64,000 nucleotides of DNA from Panacagrimonas sp963975245 (GTDB lineage: Bacteria; Pseudomonadota; Gammaproteobacteria; Nevskiales; Nevskiaceae): NCBI GenBank assembly GCA_963975245.1, contig CAXBFJ010000002.1, positions 248,001-312,000 on the forward strand. Reading direction: 5' to 3'. The notes beneath the pieces are model-generated. The model was not told the DNA's origin. It made no database searches and saw nothing but the letters and a program-made list of their open reading frames with translations. This document shows positions 42,920 to 50,914 of the stretch, in pieces; the stretch's first letter is position 1; each line of letters opens with the position of its first letter. A program made the position numbers and the translations under genes.

Positions 42920-43870
42920 ATGATTCATATGTTGCCCGGCCCGATTCAGGGCGTTTTCATGGGTCTGCTGCTGGTGATTAACACCCTGTTCTGGGCAACG
43001 TTTCTTTACGGCGCGGTCCTGCTCAAGTTGTTGACCCCGGCCAAGTCTGCAGCTCGTGACGTACTGTCCCGTGTAGCAGCAAAGATGGCCCAGAACTGGG
43101 CATCCACCAATTCTTCAGCGTCCAGTTTTTTTCAGCGGATCGAATGGGATCTACGCTTCAATGTGGAACTCAGTCCCAAGGGTCAGTATCTGGTGTGCTC
43201 CAATCACCAGACTTGGAACGATATTTTTGTGCTGATGCGCGCGTTCGGGCGCCGTGCACCGTTTTTCAAGTTTTTCCTCAAGCAGCAATTGATCTGGGTG
43301 CCGGTACTGGGCCTGGCGTGGTGGGGGCTGGACTATCCCTTCATGCGGCGCTCCACCAATGATCAGATCAAGAAGAATCCTGCCCTCAAAGGCAAGGATC
43401 TGGAAACCACGCGAAAGGCCTGTGAAAAATTTCGCAACCAGCCTGTCTCCATCCTGAACTTCCTGGAAGGTACGCGCTTTACCCAAACCAAGCAGATCAA
43501 TCAGAAAGCACCCTACAAGTATCTGTTGCGACCCAAGGCAGGCGGTTTCGCATTTGCCATGGAAGCAATGGGCGACAAATTGCAGGGGCTGGTGGACGTC
43601 ACCATCGTCTACCCCGATGGCGCTGTCGGCTTCTGGGATTTCCTATGCGGAAGAATGCGCCGCGTGATTGTGGATGTCCGTCCCCTTGAAGTGCCTGAGG
43701 AACTGGCGGCTGGCCTGCTCAAGGGCGAGTACGAAGAGAGCAACGCGTTCCGCAAGAAGTTTCAGCTCTGGATTGGCGAGGTGTGGAAACAGAAGGACGC
43801 GCGCATTGCCGAGATTCGCGGTCTGTCGCCCATTGCAGAGCCGGCGCCGGCTGCCGATCTGAATCCCTGA
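42920..43870 (+). CDS. YihG-like membrane acyltransferase (PlsC family)
   Basis: 316 residues from the ATG at 42920 with AAGGA nine bases upstream. An N-terminal membrane helix (residues ~8-38), the HX4D catalytic motif in NHQTWND and the acceptor motif FLEGTRF identify a 1-acylglycerol-3-phosphate-acyltransferase-type enzyme of the YihG subgroup. It acylates a lysophospholipid or similar acceptor on the inner membrane. An ACP phosphodiesterase gene converges 6 bp downstream. Confidence 0.92.
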   Translation: MIHMLPGPIQGVFMGLLLVINTLFWATFLYGAVLLKLLTPAKSAARDVLSRVAAKMAQNWASTNSSASSFFQRIEWDLRFNVELSPKGQYLVCSNHQTWNDIFVLMRAFGRRAPFFKFFLKQQLIWVPVLGLAWWGLDYPFMRRSTNDQIKKNPALKGKDLETTRKACEKFRNQPVSILNFLEGTRFTQTKQINQKAPYKYLLRPKAGGFAFAMEAMGDKLQGLVDVTIVYPDGAVGFWDFLCGRMRRVIVDVRPLEVPEELAAGLLKGEYEESNAFRKKFQLWIGEVWKQKDARIAEIRGLSPIAEPAPAADLNP

Positions 43871-43876
43871 TCGTCG

Positions 43877-44482
43877 TCAGCCGTCGGTGCTGACGGCGCT
43901 GCCTGATTGCATGAGCGCTTGCATGGCACTCAGTTGTGCAGACAGCAGACTTTCCAGTTGCGGCTCCAGTCTTTTGGCGTGTTCAAGCCAGTCGCGCGAG
44001 GCGTCGATCAGCTGATCGGGATTTCGCAGCCGGGTGGACGTTCGCTGATAGGCGCGCTCCATGCCACGGTCATGGGCATAGGATTGCAGCAGCGCGGAAA
44101 AAGCCGCGGCACGCAGGCGTACCCCGCCGCCTTTTTCGAACCAGGGCCCTGAGGCCTCGATGGCCTCTCCGCAGCGGTCTGCAAAGTGCTCAAGGCTTTC
44201 GACGTGCCACTGCGACCAGACCTGCGTCAGCGCATGGTCGGCGGCCATGTCGAGCACGATGCCGGCATAACGCCGCGTCGCTTTGTCGAAGGATCCCTTG
44301 GCATTGCGCATGGCCGGGTGACGGTCGGTAATCGCATCAACCCGGCGGTGTAGGCGAATGCCCAATGCAATGGGTGGCGGGTAGGCCGACAGATCTGCGC
44401 CGCGAACCACATCACCCAGGATGCTGCCGGCCAGTGACGTACCCGTGCGATCGGCGAGCCAGAGGTGGCCAAGAAAATTCAT
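43877..44482 (-). CDS. acpH: Acyl carrier protein phosphodiesterase
   Basis: 201 residues from the ATG at 44482, chosen because the family starts with MNFLxHLxLA (here MNFLGHLWLA). It has the conserved GSILGDVVRG and IRLHRRVDAITDRHP. AcpH removes the 4'-phosphopantetheine arm from acyl carrier protein, controlling holo-ACP levels. An acyltransferase gene lies on one side and a thioesterase gene on the other, a small lipid-metabolism neighbourhood. Confidence 0.9.
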   Translation of the reverse strand: MNFLGHLWLADRTGTSLAGSILGDVVRGADLSAYPPPIALGIRLHRRVDAITDRHPAMRNAKGSFDKATRRYAGIVLDMAADHALTQVWSQWHVESLEHFADRCGEAIEASGPWFEKGGGVRLRAAAFSALLQSYAHDRGMERAYQRTSTRLRNPDQLIDASRDWLEHAKRLEPQLESLLSAQLSAMQALMQSGSAVSTDG

Positions 44483-44521
44483 GTGCGCATTGTCGCGCGT
44501 CACGAATGTCCTGATGAGGAT

Positions 44522-44986
44522 TTACTTCGGGCTCACCCACATCTGGATCTGTGCGCGGAACACAATCTGACCTTTTTCATCTTCCACCGCCACATCCACC
44601 GGCCAGTCGAAACCGCTTGTGCCGAAGCTGGGTAAGGGATCGCAGTGGCAGCTGGCGGTGAGGTCGGTCTCGGCCTTGAGCAGGTATTGCACGCTCATGC
44701 CTTTGGGGATCCAGCGATGTGTGGTCGGAACACTGACTTCTGTCATCAGGCCACCTACGAATTCCGCGAGGTTGCACATGGCAATCGCGTGAACCGTGCC
44801 GATGTGATTGGTGACGCGTCGCCGCTTACTCATGCGGGCAACGGCCTTGCCCGGTGCAAGCTCCAGCATCTGCGGTGAAATGCTCTGAAAATACGGGGTT
44901 TTCACGGACACCATGCGCGACCAGGCATTCTTGCCCATGGGCAGCGGTGACAGCTTCTTCCAGAGGTTGAGGGCGAGGTTGCTCAT
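44522..44986 (-). CDS. DUF4442 hotdog-fold thioesterase-like protein
   Basis: 154 residues from the ATG at 44986. The hotdog helix TVHAIAMCNLAEFVGGLMTEVSVP with RVTNHIGTVH before it and the strand GQIVFRAQIQMWVS match DUF4442 / YiiD-C-like proteins. Probably hydrolyses or binds acyl thioesters; the substrate is unknown. It lies 39 bp downstream of where acpH begins, on the same strand, suggesting cotranscription. Confidence 0.85.
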   Translation of the reverse strand: MSNLALNLWKKLSPLPMGKNAWSRMVSVKTPYFQSISPQMLELAPGKAVARMSKRRRVTNHIGTVHAIAMCNLAEFVGGLMTEVSVPTTHRWIPKGMSVQYLLKAETDLTASCHCDPLPSFGTSGFDWPVDVAVEDEKGQIVFRAQIQMWVSPK

Positions 44987-45050
44987 GCGAGAGTCCGGGT
45001 TGAAGAGTGCGCGAACGCTAGCAGCCGTAGCGCTGCATGGCTTTGACGGC

Positions 45051-46292
45051 TCAGGCGCGCCGTAGCGGCCACACGGCGAGCAGACGACGCGGTCCACGGC
45101 CACCATCGATCATCAGGATTAAAGCCAGGCATCCGGCACCGGACAGAACGGTGGCCACTGTGAAGCTCGCGACATAGCCAAATGCGTCGCCAATCAGTCC
45201 GCCGCTGATGGCAGCCACGCCGCCGGCGAGCAGGATGGCGCAGGAAAATAAGGTGTAGTCCGTGCCGGCTTGCGCAGGTTCTGATGCATCCATCATCAGA
45301 GTAAACAGGGCGACCGTTGCCATGCCGCCGAGCAGATGCTCGGCGGTGCTCGCGGCGTAGATCAGGTAGGTGGATTGAGGATCGGCAGCGCAGGCGATGT
45401 AGAGCGTCAGGCTCAGGGTCTGGAGAACACCGCAGATCAGCAGCGCGGGACGGCGACCCAGCTTCCATGCCAGCCAGCCGCCAAGCCCTGCGCCTAGCAG
45501 ACCCATTACAGAGCCCACGGTACCTTTGATAACGGCGATTTCCGACTTGCTCAGTCCGGCGTCATACATGAAAGGAGAAACCAGGGATGAGGCCATGGCA
45601 TCGCCAAACTTGTAGGCACAGATCAGCAGGACGAACGCGGAAAGACCGGGAACGCGCAAGCGCTGCGACCAGCCCAGCATAAGACTGCGTGCTGATATTT
45701 TCGGTGCTTGTTCGGGAGCGGCGTTCTCCACTGCGCGATCACTTCGCAGCCAGATCAAGGGCGCGATACAGGTCAGGGCCAGTAGACCCGCCATGCTCAG
45801 GAAGGTGAGTGACCAGCTTGAGTGCGCATATATCCAGAGCAGCGCGCCGCCACCAATGATCATGCCGATGCGGTACGCGCCCACCTGTATGCCATTGCCC
45901 AAGCCACGTTCTGCCGGTGTCAGCAGGCGCACCGCGATGCCGTCGGTTGCAATGTCCTGCGTGGCAGACAGGAAGTTGAACAGGACCAGCCCGGCGAACA
46001 AATAGACCAGACCCTGATCGGGATCAATCAGCGACAGCGCAGCCGCACCGCAAAGACTCAGCGCCTGCATGCCCAGCACCCAGCCACGCCGGGTTCCGGT
46101 CTGGTCCACGACCGGGGCCCACAGAAACTTGAGCGCCCAGGGCAGGAACAACAAGCCACTTGCGCCGATGGCAGCCAGGGACAGGCCGCGTTCGCGCAAG
46201 AGTACGGGCAGGGCCTGGGTGAAGAAGCCGAACGGCAGGCCCTGGGCCAAATAAAGGCTGCCCAGCAGCAACAACTTGGGCGCAGCGTTCAT
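45051..46292 (-). CDS. AmpG-like major facilitator transporter
   Basis: 413 residues with about twelve membrane helices. The start LLLLGSLYLAQGLPFGFFTQALPVLLRERG and FNFLSATQDIATDGIAVRLL are characteristic of the AmpG / acetyl-CoA transporter branch of the MFS. AmpG imports muropeptides (GlcNAc-anhydroMurNAc) for peptidoglycan recycling; other members carry acetyl-CoA or siderophores. No recycling genes are adjacent, so the exact cargo is uncertain. Confidence 0.87.
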   Translation of the reverse strand: MNAAPKLLLLGSLYLAQGLPFGFFTQALPVLLRERGLSLAAIGASGLLFLPWALKFLWAPVVDQTGTRRGWVLGMQALSLCGAAALSLIDPDQGLVYLFAGLVLFNFLSATQDIATDGIAVRLLTPAERGLGNGIQVGAYRIGMIIGGGALLWIYAHSSWSLTFLSMAGLLALTCIAPLIWLRSDRAVENAAPEQAPKISARSLMLGWSQRLRVPGLSAFVLLICAYKFGDAMASSLVSPFMYDAGLSKSEIAVIKGTVGSVMGLLGAGLGGWLAWKLGRRPALLICGVLQTLSLTLYIACAADPQSTYLIYAASTAEHLLGGMATVALFTLMMDASEPAQAGTDYTLFSCAILLAGGVAAISGGLIGDAFGYVASFTVATVLSGAGCLALILMIDGGRGPRRLLAVWPLRRA

Positions 46293-46360
46293 GGGACGTC
46301 TTTGCAGGCGATGGGGGCATCACCCTACGATAAACGGATGACAGCGGGAATGCCGCTGAC

Positions 46361-47023
46361 TCAGGGCGTCGTTCTCTTGTGCTTTTCCTCGTCGGAACCA
46401 GACAGTCCCGCAGTAATGACAAAGCGCATGGCTTCTTCCATGCCCATGTCCAGCGGCGTCAGGTAACTGCGCGGTAGCAGCATCGTGTAGCCGCCAATCT
46501 GGTAACTCATGGGCAGGTAGACGGCAACGCTTTCCTCATCCTGCTCGGCGATACGAGGCAAACCGGCGCTCTGCAGATCTTCAACCGTGACGAATCCGAG
46601 CAGGCGAATCGGCACGTTCGGAATCTGGATCAGCACCACCTGACCCATGCGCTTTTTGCTTTCGCCTGCGCGCGAGATAAATCCGGTGAGATCCTTCACG
46701 GCGCCATAGACCGTCTTGATCATCGGGATGCGCTCTAGCTGGTGTTCGAACCACTGAATCAGCTTGCGAAAGAAGATGGCCTGCGTCATCAGGCCGACGA
46801 AAAAGATCACGGCCAAGGTCATGATCAGACCCATACCGGGCAGATAGGCTTCGCCCGGCATCAGGATCTGGATGACGCTTCCGAGCAGTTTTTCTGCGGT
46901 TCCAATCAGCCACATCACGATGGCAAGCGTGATGAGAATGGGCAGCAGCACAAACAGGCCGCTCAGGAATGTGCGCACCAGGCCGCGCCAGTTGAGCCAG
47001 GCCGAAGCCGTTTGTTTTGTCAT
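46361..47023 (-). CDS. DUF502 membrane protein
   Basis: 220 residues from the ATG at 47023, which overlaps the stop of the carotenoid oxygenase gene (ATGA). Two membrane helices (about 15-38 and 60-85) precede a soluble C-terminal domain with IPMIKTVYGAVKDL, GFVTVEDL and VYLPMSYQIGGYTMLLPRS, the DUF502 pattern. The function is not established. Coupling to a carotenoid oxygenase is unusual and worth noting. Confidence 0.92.
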   Translation of the reverse strand: MTKQTASAWLNWRGLVRTFLSGLFVLLPILITLAIVMWLIGTAEKLLGSVIQILMPGEAYLPGMGLIMTLAVIFFVGLMTQAIFFRKLIQWFEHQLERIPMIKTVYGAVKDLTGFISRAGESKKRMGQVVLIQIPNVPIRLLGFVTVEDLQSAGLPRIAEQDEESVAVYLPMSYQIGGYTMLLPRSYLTPLDMGMEEAMRFVITAGLSGSDEEKHKRTTP

Positions 47024-48486
47024 CGTTGCAACTCGCTGGCAGCGGCCCAGCAGGCATGGGTGCCGCTGGGAATGCGCAGGGGAAGTCCAATTCTTGCGAT
47101 GGGGCCCTCGGCCAGATTCTGGGCGGCGTAGATCCAGCACTCCGAGCGATCGCGATTGACGTCGCTCACAAAGTTGAGCAGCCAGCCATCGTCCTCGGCC
47201 TGCGTGCCTTGTCTGGCCACGAAGGGCATTTCACTTCCAAAGATGCCGTCTCCAAATTTCACGGTTTCGCGATTCCCCGTCTTGAGATCCTGTTTGAGAA
47301 AACCATCGAACAGGAACCAGCCCTGTTTTCCGGTCATGCTGTAGACATAACGATGCAGGCTGCTCATGTATTGGCGATTAATGCTGCCAAATTCGCACAA
47401 GGCATCATTGAGCAAGGACTCTTGAGTTTGTCCGGTTTTCAGGTTGAAACGCCATCGACAGAGCTGAGGCTTCATGGAATGCAGATCGAGATAGGCCATC
47501 ATTTGTGCATAGGCCCTGGGTTGTCCTTGCAGCGGGGGTGGCATCGGCTGCTGTTGCTTGTAGCCATCAACGATGACTTCGTCGCCCTGTTCAAAGGCAT
47601 GGGTCCAGTGCAGGACGTAGGTGGGGTCTGCCTCAAACCAGCGGATGTCGCCGGGCACGCCCTTGCGTGGCACCAGTGCAAAGCGCGAAGGAAGATCATG
47701 CATGCGGGCAGCAAAGATATTCTGCTCGAGCAATGAGGCATCCCAGAACAGCGGGAAATCATTGAGGACGTAGAAGTGCTTTGTGAACATCATGGCGTGC
47801 GGCAGCCGCGGCCCGGGCAAGGGAACGTCAACCAGATGATGCAGTTCGCCTTGTTGATTGAGCGCGCCGCAGCGCATGTACGGTTCTTGCCGCGAATAAT
47901 TGAACCAGAGCAGATCCCCGCTGACCGGATCAGTCTGCGCGTGCGCCGAGACGCCCTGTACCGGAAACGCACCCTGCCATCGCTGCGCGCCGTGCTGCTC
48001 CAGCGTGACCGGGTCTGAGGCGTAGAGCTCGCCGCATTGATAGAAGCTGCTCAGCGCCCGGCCACGATGCACACAGACGTCGGTGCTGGAAGCATCCTTG
48101 AGATAACCCTGCGCGCCGGAGCCGGGTCGCTCGGACAAGGGCGGCACCTGCGCCAGGCCGGACCATAGGGAACGGTTCTTGTCCTGTTCGGCCACGAAAG
48201 CGTGCGTGCGGATGAAGCGGTTTCTAAAAGACGCGCGACCGTTATGCAGATGAAGGGCGCACAGCATGCCGTCGCCATCAAAGGGGTGGTACTTGCCCAG
48301 GGGCTGATGGAGCGGGTTTTCCGTGTTGCGCAGGTAGACGCCGTCGAGGTCCCGCGGAATGTGGCCGCTCACCGGGCAGTCATCGTCATGCCATTCTTCC
48401 GACACCGGTGCCCAGGCGCCGTTGAGGTAGGGATGATCAGAAGGTTCCAGACTGCTGCGGACCTGGTTGATCCGAATTGCGCTCAT
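47020..48486 (-). CDS. Carotenoid cleavage oxygenase (RPE65 family)
   Basis: 488 residues. The N-terminal YLNGAWAPVSEEW and HIPRDLDGVYLRNTENP are typical. Four iron-binding His are in GVSAHAQTD, LPHAMMFTKHF, YVLHWTHAFEQGD and SGTHACWA near the C-terminus. These non-haem iron enzymes split carotenoids, apocarotenoids or stilbene/lignin-type double bonds with O2. No carotenoid biosynthesis genes are in the window, so the substrate may be taken up. First gene of the unit with DUF502. Confidence 0.93.
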   Translation of the reverse strand: MSAIRINQVRSSLEPSDHPYLNGAWAPVSEEWHDDDCPVSGHIPRDLDGVYLRNTENPLHQPLGKYHPFDGDGMLCALHLHNGRASFRNRFIRTHAFVAEQDKNRSLWSGLAQVPPLSERPGSGAQGYLKDASSTDVCVHRGRALSSFYQCGELYASDPVTLEQHGAQRWQGAFPVQGVSAHAQTDPVSGDLLWFNYSRQEPYMRCGALNQQGELHHLVDVPLPGPRLPHAMMFTKHFYVLNDFPLFWDASLLEQNIFAARMHDLPSRFALVPRKGVPGDIRWFEADPTYVLHWTHAFEQGDEVIVDGYKQQQPMPPPLQGQPRAYAQMMAYLDLHSMKPQLCRWRFNLKTGQTQESLLNDALCEFGSINRQYMSSLHRYVYSMTGKQGWFLFDGFLKQDLKTGNRETVKFGDGIFGSEMPFVARQGTQAEDDGWLLNFVSDVNRDRSECWIYAAQNLAEGPIARIGLPLRIPSGTHACWAAASELQR

Positions 48487-48635
48487 GGCTCTACTCCCCG
48501 GGTGAATTGCCTGCAGGCCTGCTCAAGACCGACGCGACTGCGGACCATTGGCTCATGAATTGAATCTGTGCCTGAAGTCCCCACATTCTACGGATCGCAG
48601 AAGTGGTTCAGGCTGCGCCCAACCAGGAGCCAGAA

Positions 48636-49508
48636 ATGAAGAGTGTGCTTGCTGTCCACGATTATCCACATCAGCACTGGGTGGGAGATGGATTTGCCGT
48701 GCAGTCCATGTACGCGCACCTGAACTTCACACAGCAGATCAGCCCCTTCCTGATGCTGGACTACGCAGCGCCACGGCATTTTTCGCCGAGCAGCCAGCCA
48801 CGCGGCGTGGGCGGGCATCCGCATCGCGGATTTGAAACCGTCACCATCGTCTATCGAGGCGAGGTCGAACATCGCGATTCCACCGGCGGTGGCGGAGTGA
48901 TTCGCGCCGGCGACGTGCAATGGATGACGGCCGGGTCAGGGCTGGTCCATGACGAGTTCCATTCCAAGGCCTTTACCGCCAGCGGTGGAGACATGGAAAT
49001 GGTCCAGCTATGGGTCAATCTTCCTGCGGAGCACAAGATGACGCCACCCCGCTACCAAGCGATTACTTCCAACCAGATTCCTGAAGTTGAACTGGAGAAC
49101 GAAGCGGGTCATGTCCGGATCATTGCAGGCGCGTTCGCAAGGCAGTCCGGTCCGGCCAGTACGTTTACGCCAATCAATGTCTGGGACTTACGCCTTGCCC
49201 GGGATGGCGTAAGTCATCTGGATGCGCCGGATGGCCACAACACCACCTTGCTGTTGCTGAGCGGCAAGCTGCGTCTTTCCGGGCATGATGAAGTCGTGCA
49301 GGGGCCTCGACTTGTGCAACTGAGTGAGCGGGGCGCTGGGCTGGAACTGACTGCGCTGGAGGACTCGACGGCCTTGCTGCTCAGCGGCGAGCCCATCGAT
49401 GAGGCCATCGCCTCTTACGGTCCCTTCGTCATGAATACGCAAGCGCAGATTGCTGAAGCGATCGAAGACTTCAACAGCGGTGCCTTCGGCCGCTTGCCGC
49501 AGGGCTGA
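48636..49508 (+). CDS. Pirin-family protein
   Basis: 290 residues from the ATG at 48636 (AGGAG upstream). A bicupin: the metal site is GGHPHRGFETVT with GSGLVHDE further on (three His and one Glu, all present), followed by a second cupin without a clear metal site. Bacterial pirins act as quercetin dioxygenases or regulators that bind metabolic enzymes. Divergent from the carotenoid oxygenase gene. Which role applies here is open. Confidence 0.93.
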   Translation: MKSVLAVHDYPHQHWVGDGFAVQSMYAHLNFTQQISPFLMLDYAAPRHFSPSSQPRGVGGHPHRGFETVTIVYRGEVEHRDSTGGGGVIRAGDVQWMTAGSGLVHDEFHSKAFTASGGDMEMVQLWVNLPAEHKMTPPRYQAITSNQIPEVELENEAGHVRIIAGAFARQSGPASTFTPINVWDLRLARDGVSHLDAPDGHNTTLLLLSGKLRLSGHDEVVQGPRLVQLSERGAGLELTALEDSTALLLSGEPIDEAIASYGPFVMNTQAQIAEAIEDFNSGAFGRLPQG

Positions 49509-49741
49509 GGCACCATCGCCGCGCTGGTCTTGAGCGCGGCCATCGGCAGCTGATCCTGTAGCCGGGCAGGGCCGGCTGCCGGGGCGGTGTGCAGGGCAGG
49601 ACGCTGCGTTTCCAATTCGCGGCGAGTTGCCTGCTTCAGCCTGTCTGTGGACTGGCCTCGCCGTGTTATTAGAACAGCGCCTCACGAATCCAGTTGGCGG
49701 ATTGTTGCTTGGCAGGCAGCCCGCGGCTTGTGCACTATGAA

Positions 49742-50914
49742 ATGATGACCCTTCGTTCACGTCTTACTTCTTCCATGCAGCAAGCTCGATTGTTTCGTCC
49801 TGACCCCAGCCGTCCACCGCTTCTGGGATGGTCGCGCAGAGCACGCTGCCACGCGCTGTATCTGCTCCTTGCTACCGGTATCAGTGCTGCAAGCACGGGT
49901 CTCACTGCCGAGTCCGTCGTCTCGGTCGGCATTACGCTGCCTCTGAAAGCGCAGACCTCGCAGCAGTTGAGTCTCAGCGGCTCGGTGAGCACGCCACTGG
50001 ACGCCTCCTTGTCCCCACGGATTTCCGGCTTGATTGCCGAGGTGATGGTGGACGCTGGCGATGAGGTCAAAAAAGGGCAGGCGCTGCTGAGGCTGGATGA
50101 CACGCTGGCCAGACTTGCGCTGAAGCGAGAGGACGCCGCGCTGGTGGAGGTGCAGACGCGCATTGCCGAGGCAGAGCGCCTGCGCCGTGAAGCGGATTCT
50201 CTTTCGGCCAAGGGCAATTTGCCCAAGTCCCTGGCCAAGACCCGCCTGGCAGAGGAAACGCTGGCGAAGGCGCAGCTCAGTGGCGCACGGGCGGTCCGCG
50301 CCGAACAGGCCGAGCGGGTCAATCGGCACGTCCTGACGGCGCCGTTCGCAGGCATCATTCGCCAGCGCCTGAGCGCGCCGGGCGAGTGGGTGGAGCAGGG
50401 CGATATCGTCTTTGAACTGGTTTCACGCGAATCGCTGCGTGTCGATGTGCTGGTCCCGCAGCACCGGCTTGCCGACGTGAAACTGGGGCAGACGGTAGAG
50501 GTGACGGTTGATGCCTGGCCGGATCGCGTCTTCAAGGGGCGCGTGGCCTCTAGGGTGAGCGCGGCGGACGCGCAGTCGCGCAGTTTTCTGATCCGTGTCG
50601 GACTCGGAGAAGATGCAGGGGACGTCTTACCCGGCATGTCGGCGCGGGTGAAGTTCCAGTGGTCTGGACAGTCGGAAGGGGCGCTTTCCGTCCCAGAGGA
50701 TGCTGTGCAGCGCTTCCCGGATGGCAGCACGATTCTGTGGATCGTGGACGAGCAAGATTTGGCACAGCGCCGATCGGTGCAGCTGGGTAACGAGCAGGGT
50801 GATCGGGTGCTGGTGCTGGCTGGCCTGAGCGCGAGCGATCGGGTTGTGGTTCGTGGTGCAAAGCGTCTCAAGGCAGGCATGAAAGTCACGGCAGAGCCGG
50901 TCTCAGGCAAATGA
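49742..50914 (+). CDS. RND efflux periplasmic adaptor (membrane fusion protein)
   Basis: About 390 residues. A hydrophobic segment (LYLLLATGISAASTG) serves as signal or anchor; then the lipoyl-like halves ISGLIAEVMVDAGDEVKKGQALLRLDD and HVLTAPFAGIIRQRLSAPGEWV flank a coiled-coil hairpin (roughly AALVEVQTRIAEAERLRREAD to RAVRAEQAERVN), then the beta-barrel and membrane-proximal domains. ATG 49742/49745 or 49775 and TTG 49694 are all possible starts; none has a strong ribosome site. Its stop overlaps the start of the pump gene (ATGATG). Confidence 0.92.
   Translation: MMTLRSRLTSSMQQARLFRPDPSRPPLLGWSRRARCHALYLLLATGISAASTGLTAESVVSVGITLPLKAQTSQQLSLSGSVSTPLDASLSPRISGLIAEVMVDAGDEVKKGQALLRLDDTLARLALKREDAALVEVQTRIAEAERLRREADSLSAKGNLPKSLAKTRLAEETLAKAQLSGARAVRAEQAERVNRHVLTAPFAGIIRQRLSAPGEWVEQGDIVFELVSRESLRVDVLVPQHRLADVKLGQTVEVTVDAWPDRVFKGRVASRVSAADAQSRSFLIRVGLGEDAGDVLPGMSARVKFQWSGQSEGALSVPEDAVQRFPDGSTILWIVDEQDLAQRRSVQLGNEQGDRVLVLAGLSASDRVVVRGAKRLKAGMKVTAEPVSGK

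Noticed and set aside
49518..49540. 8-bp GC-rich inverted repeat after the pirin gene
   Set aside because: No T run follows; it could slow polymerase, but I cannot support a terminator call.
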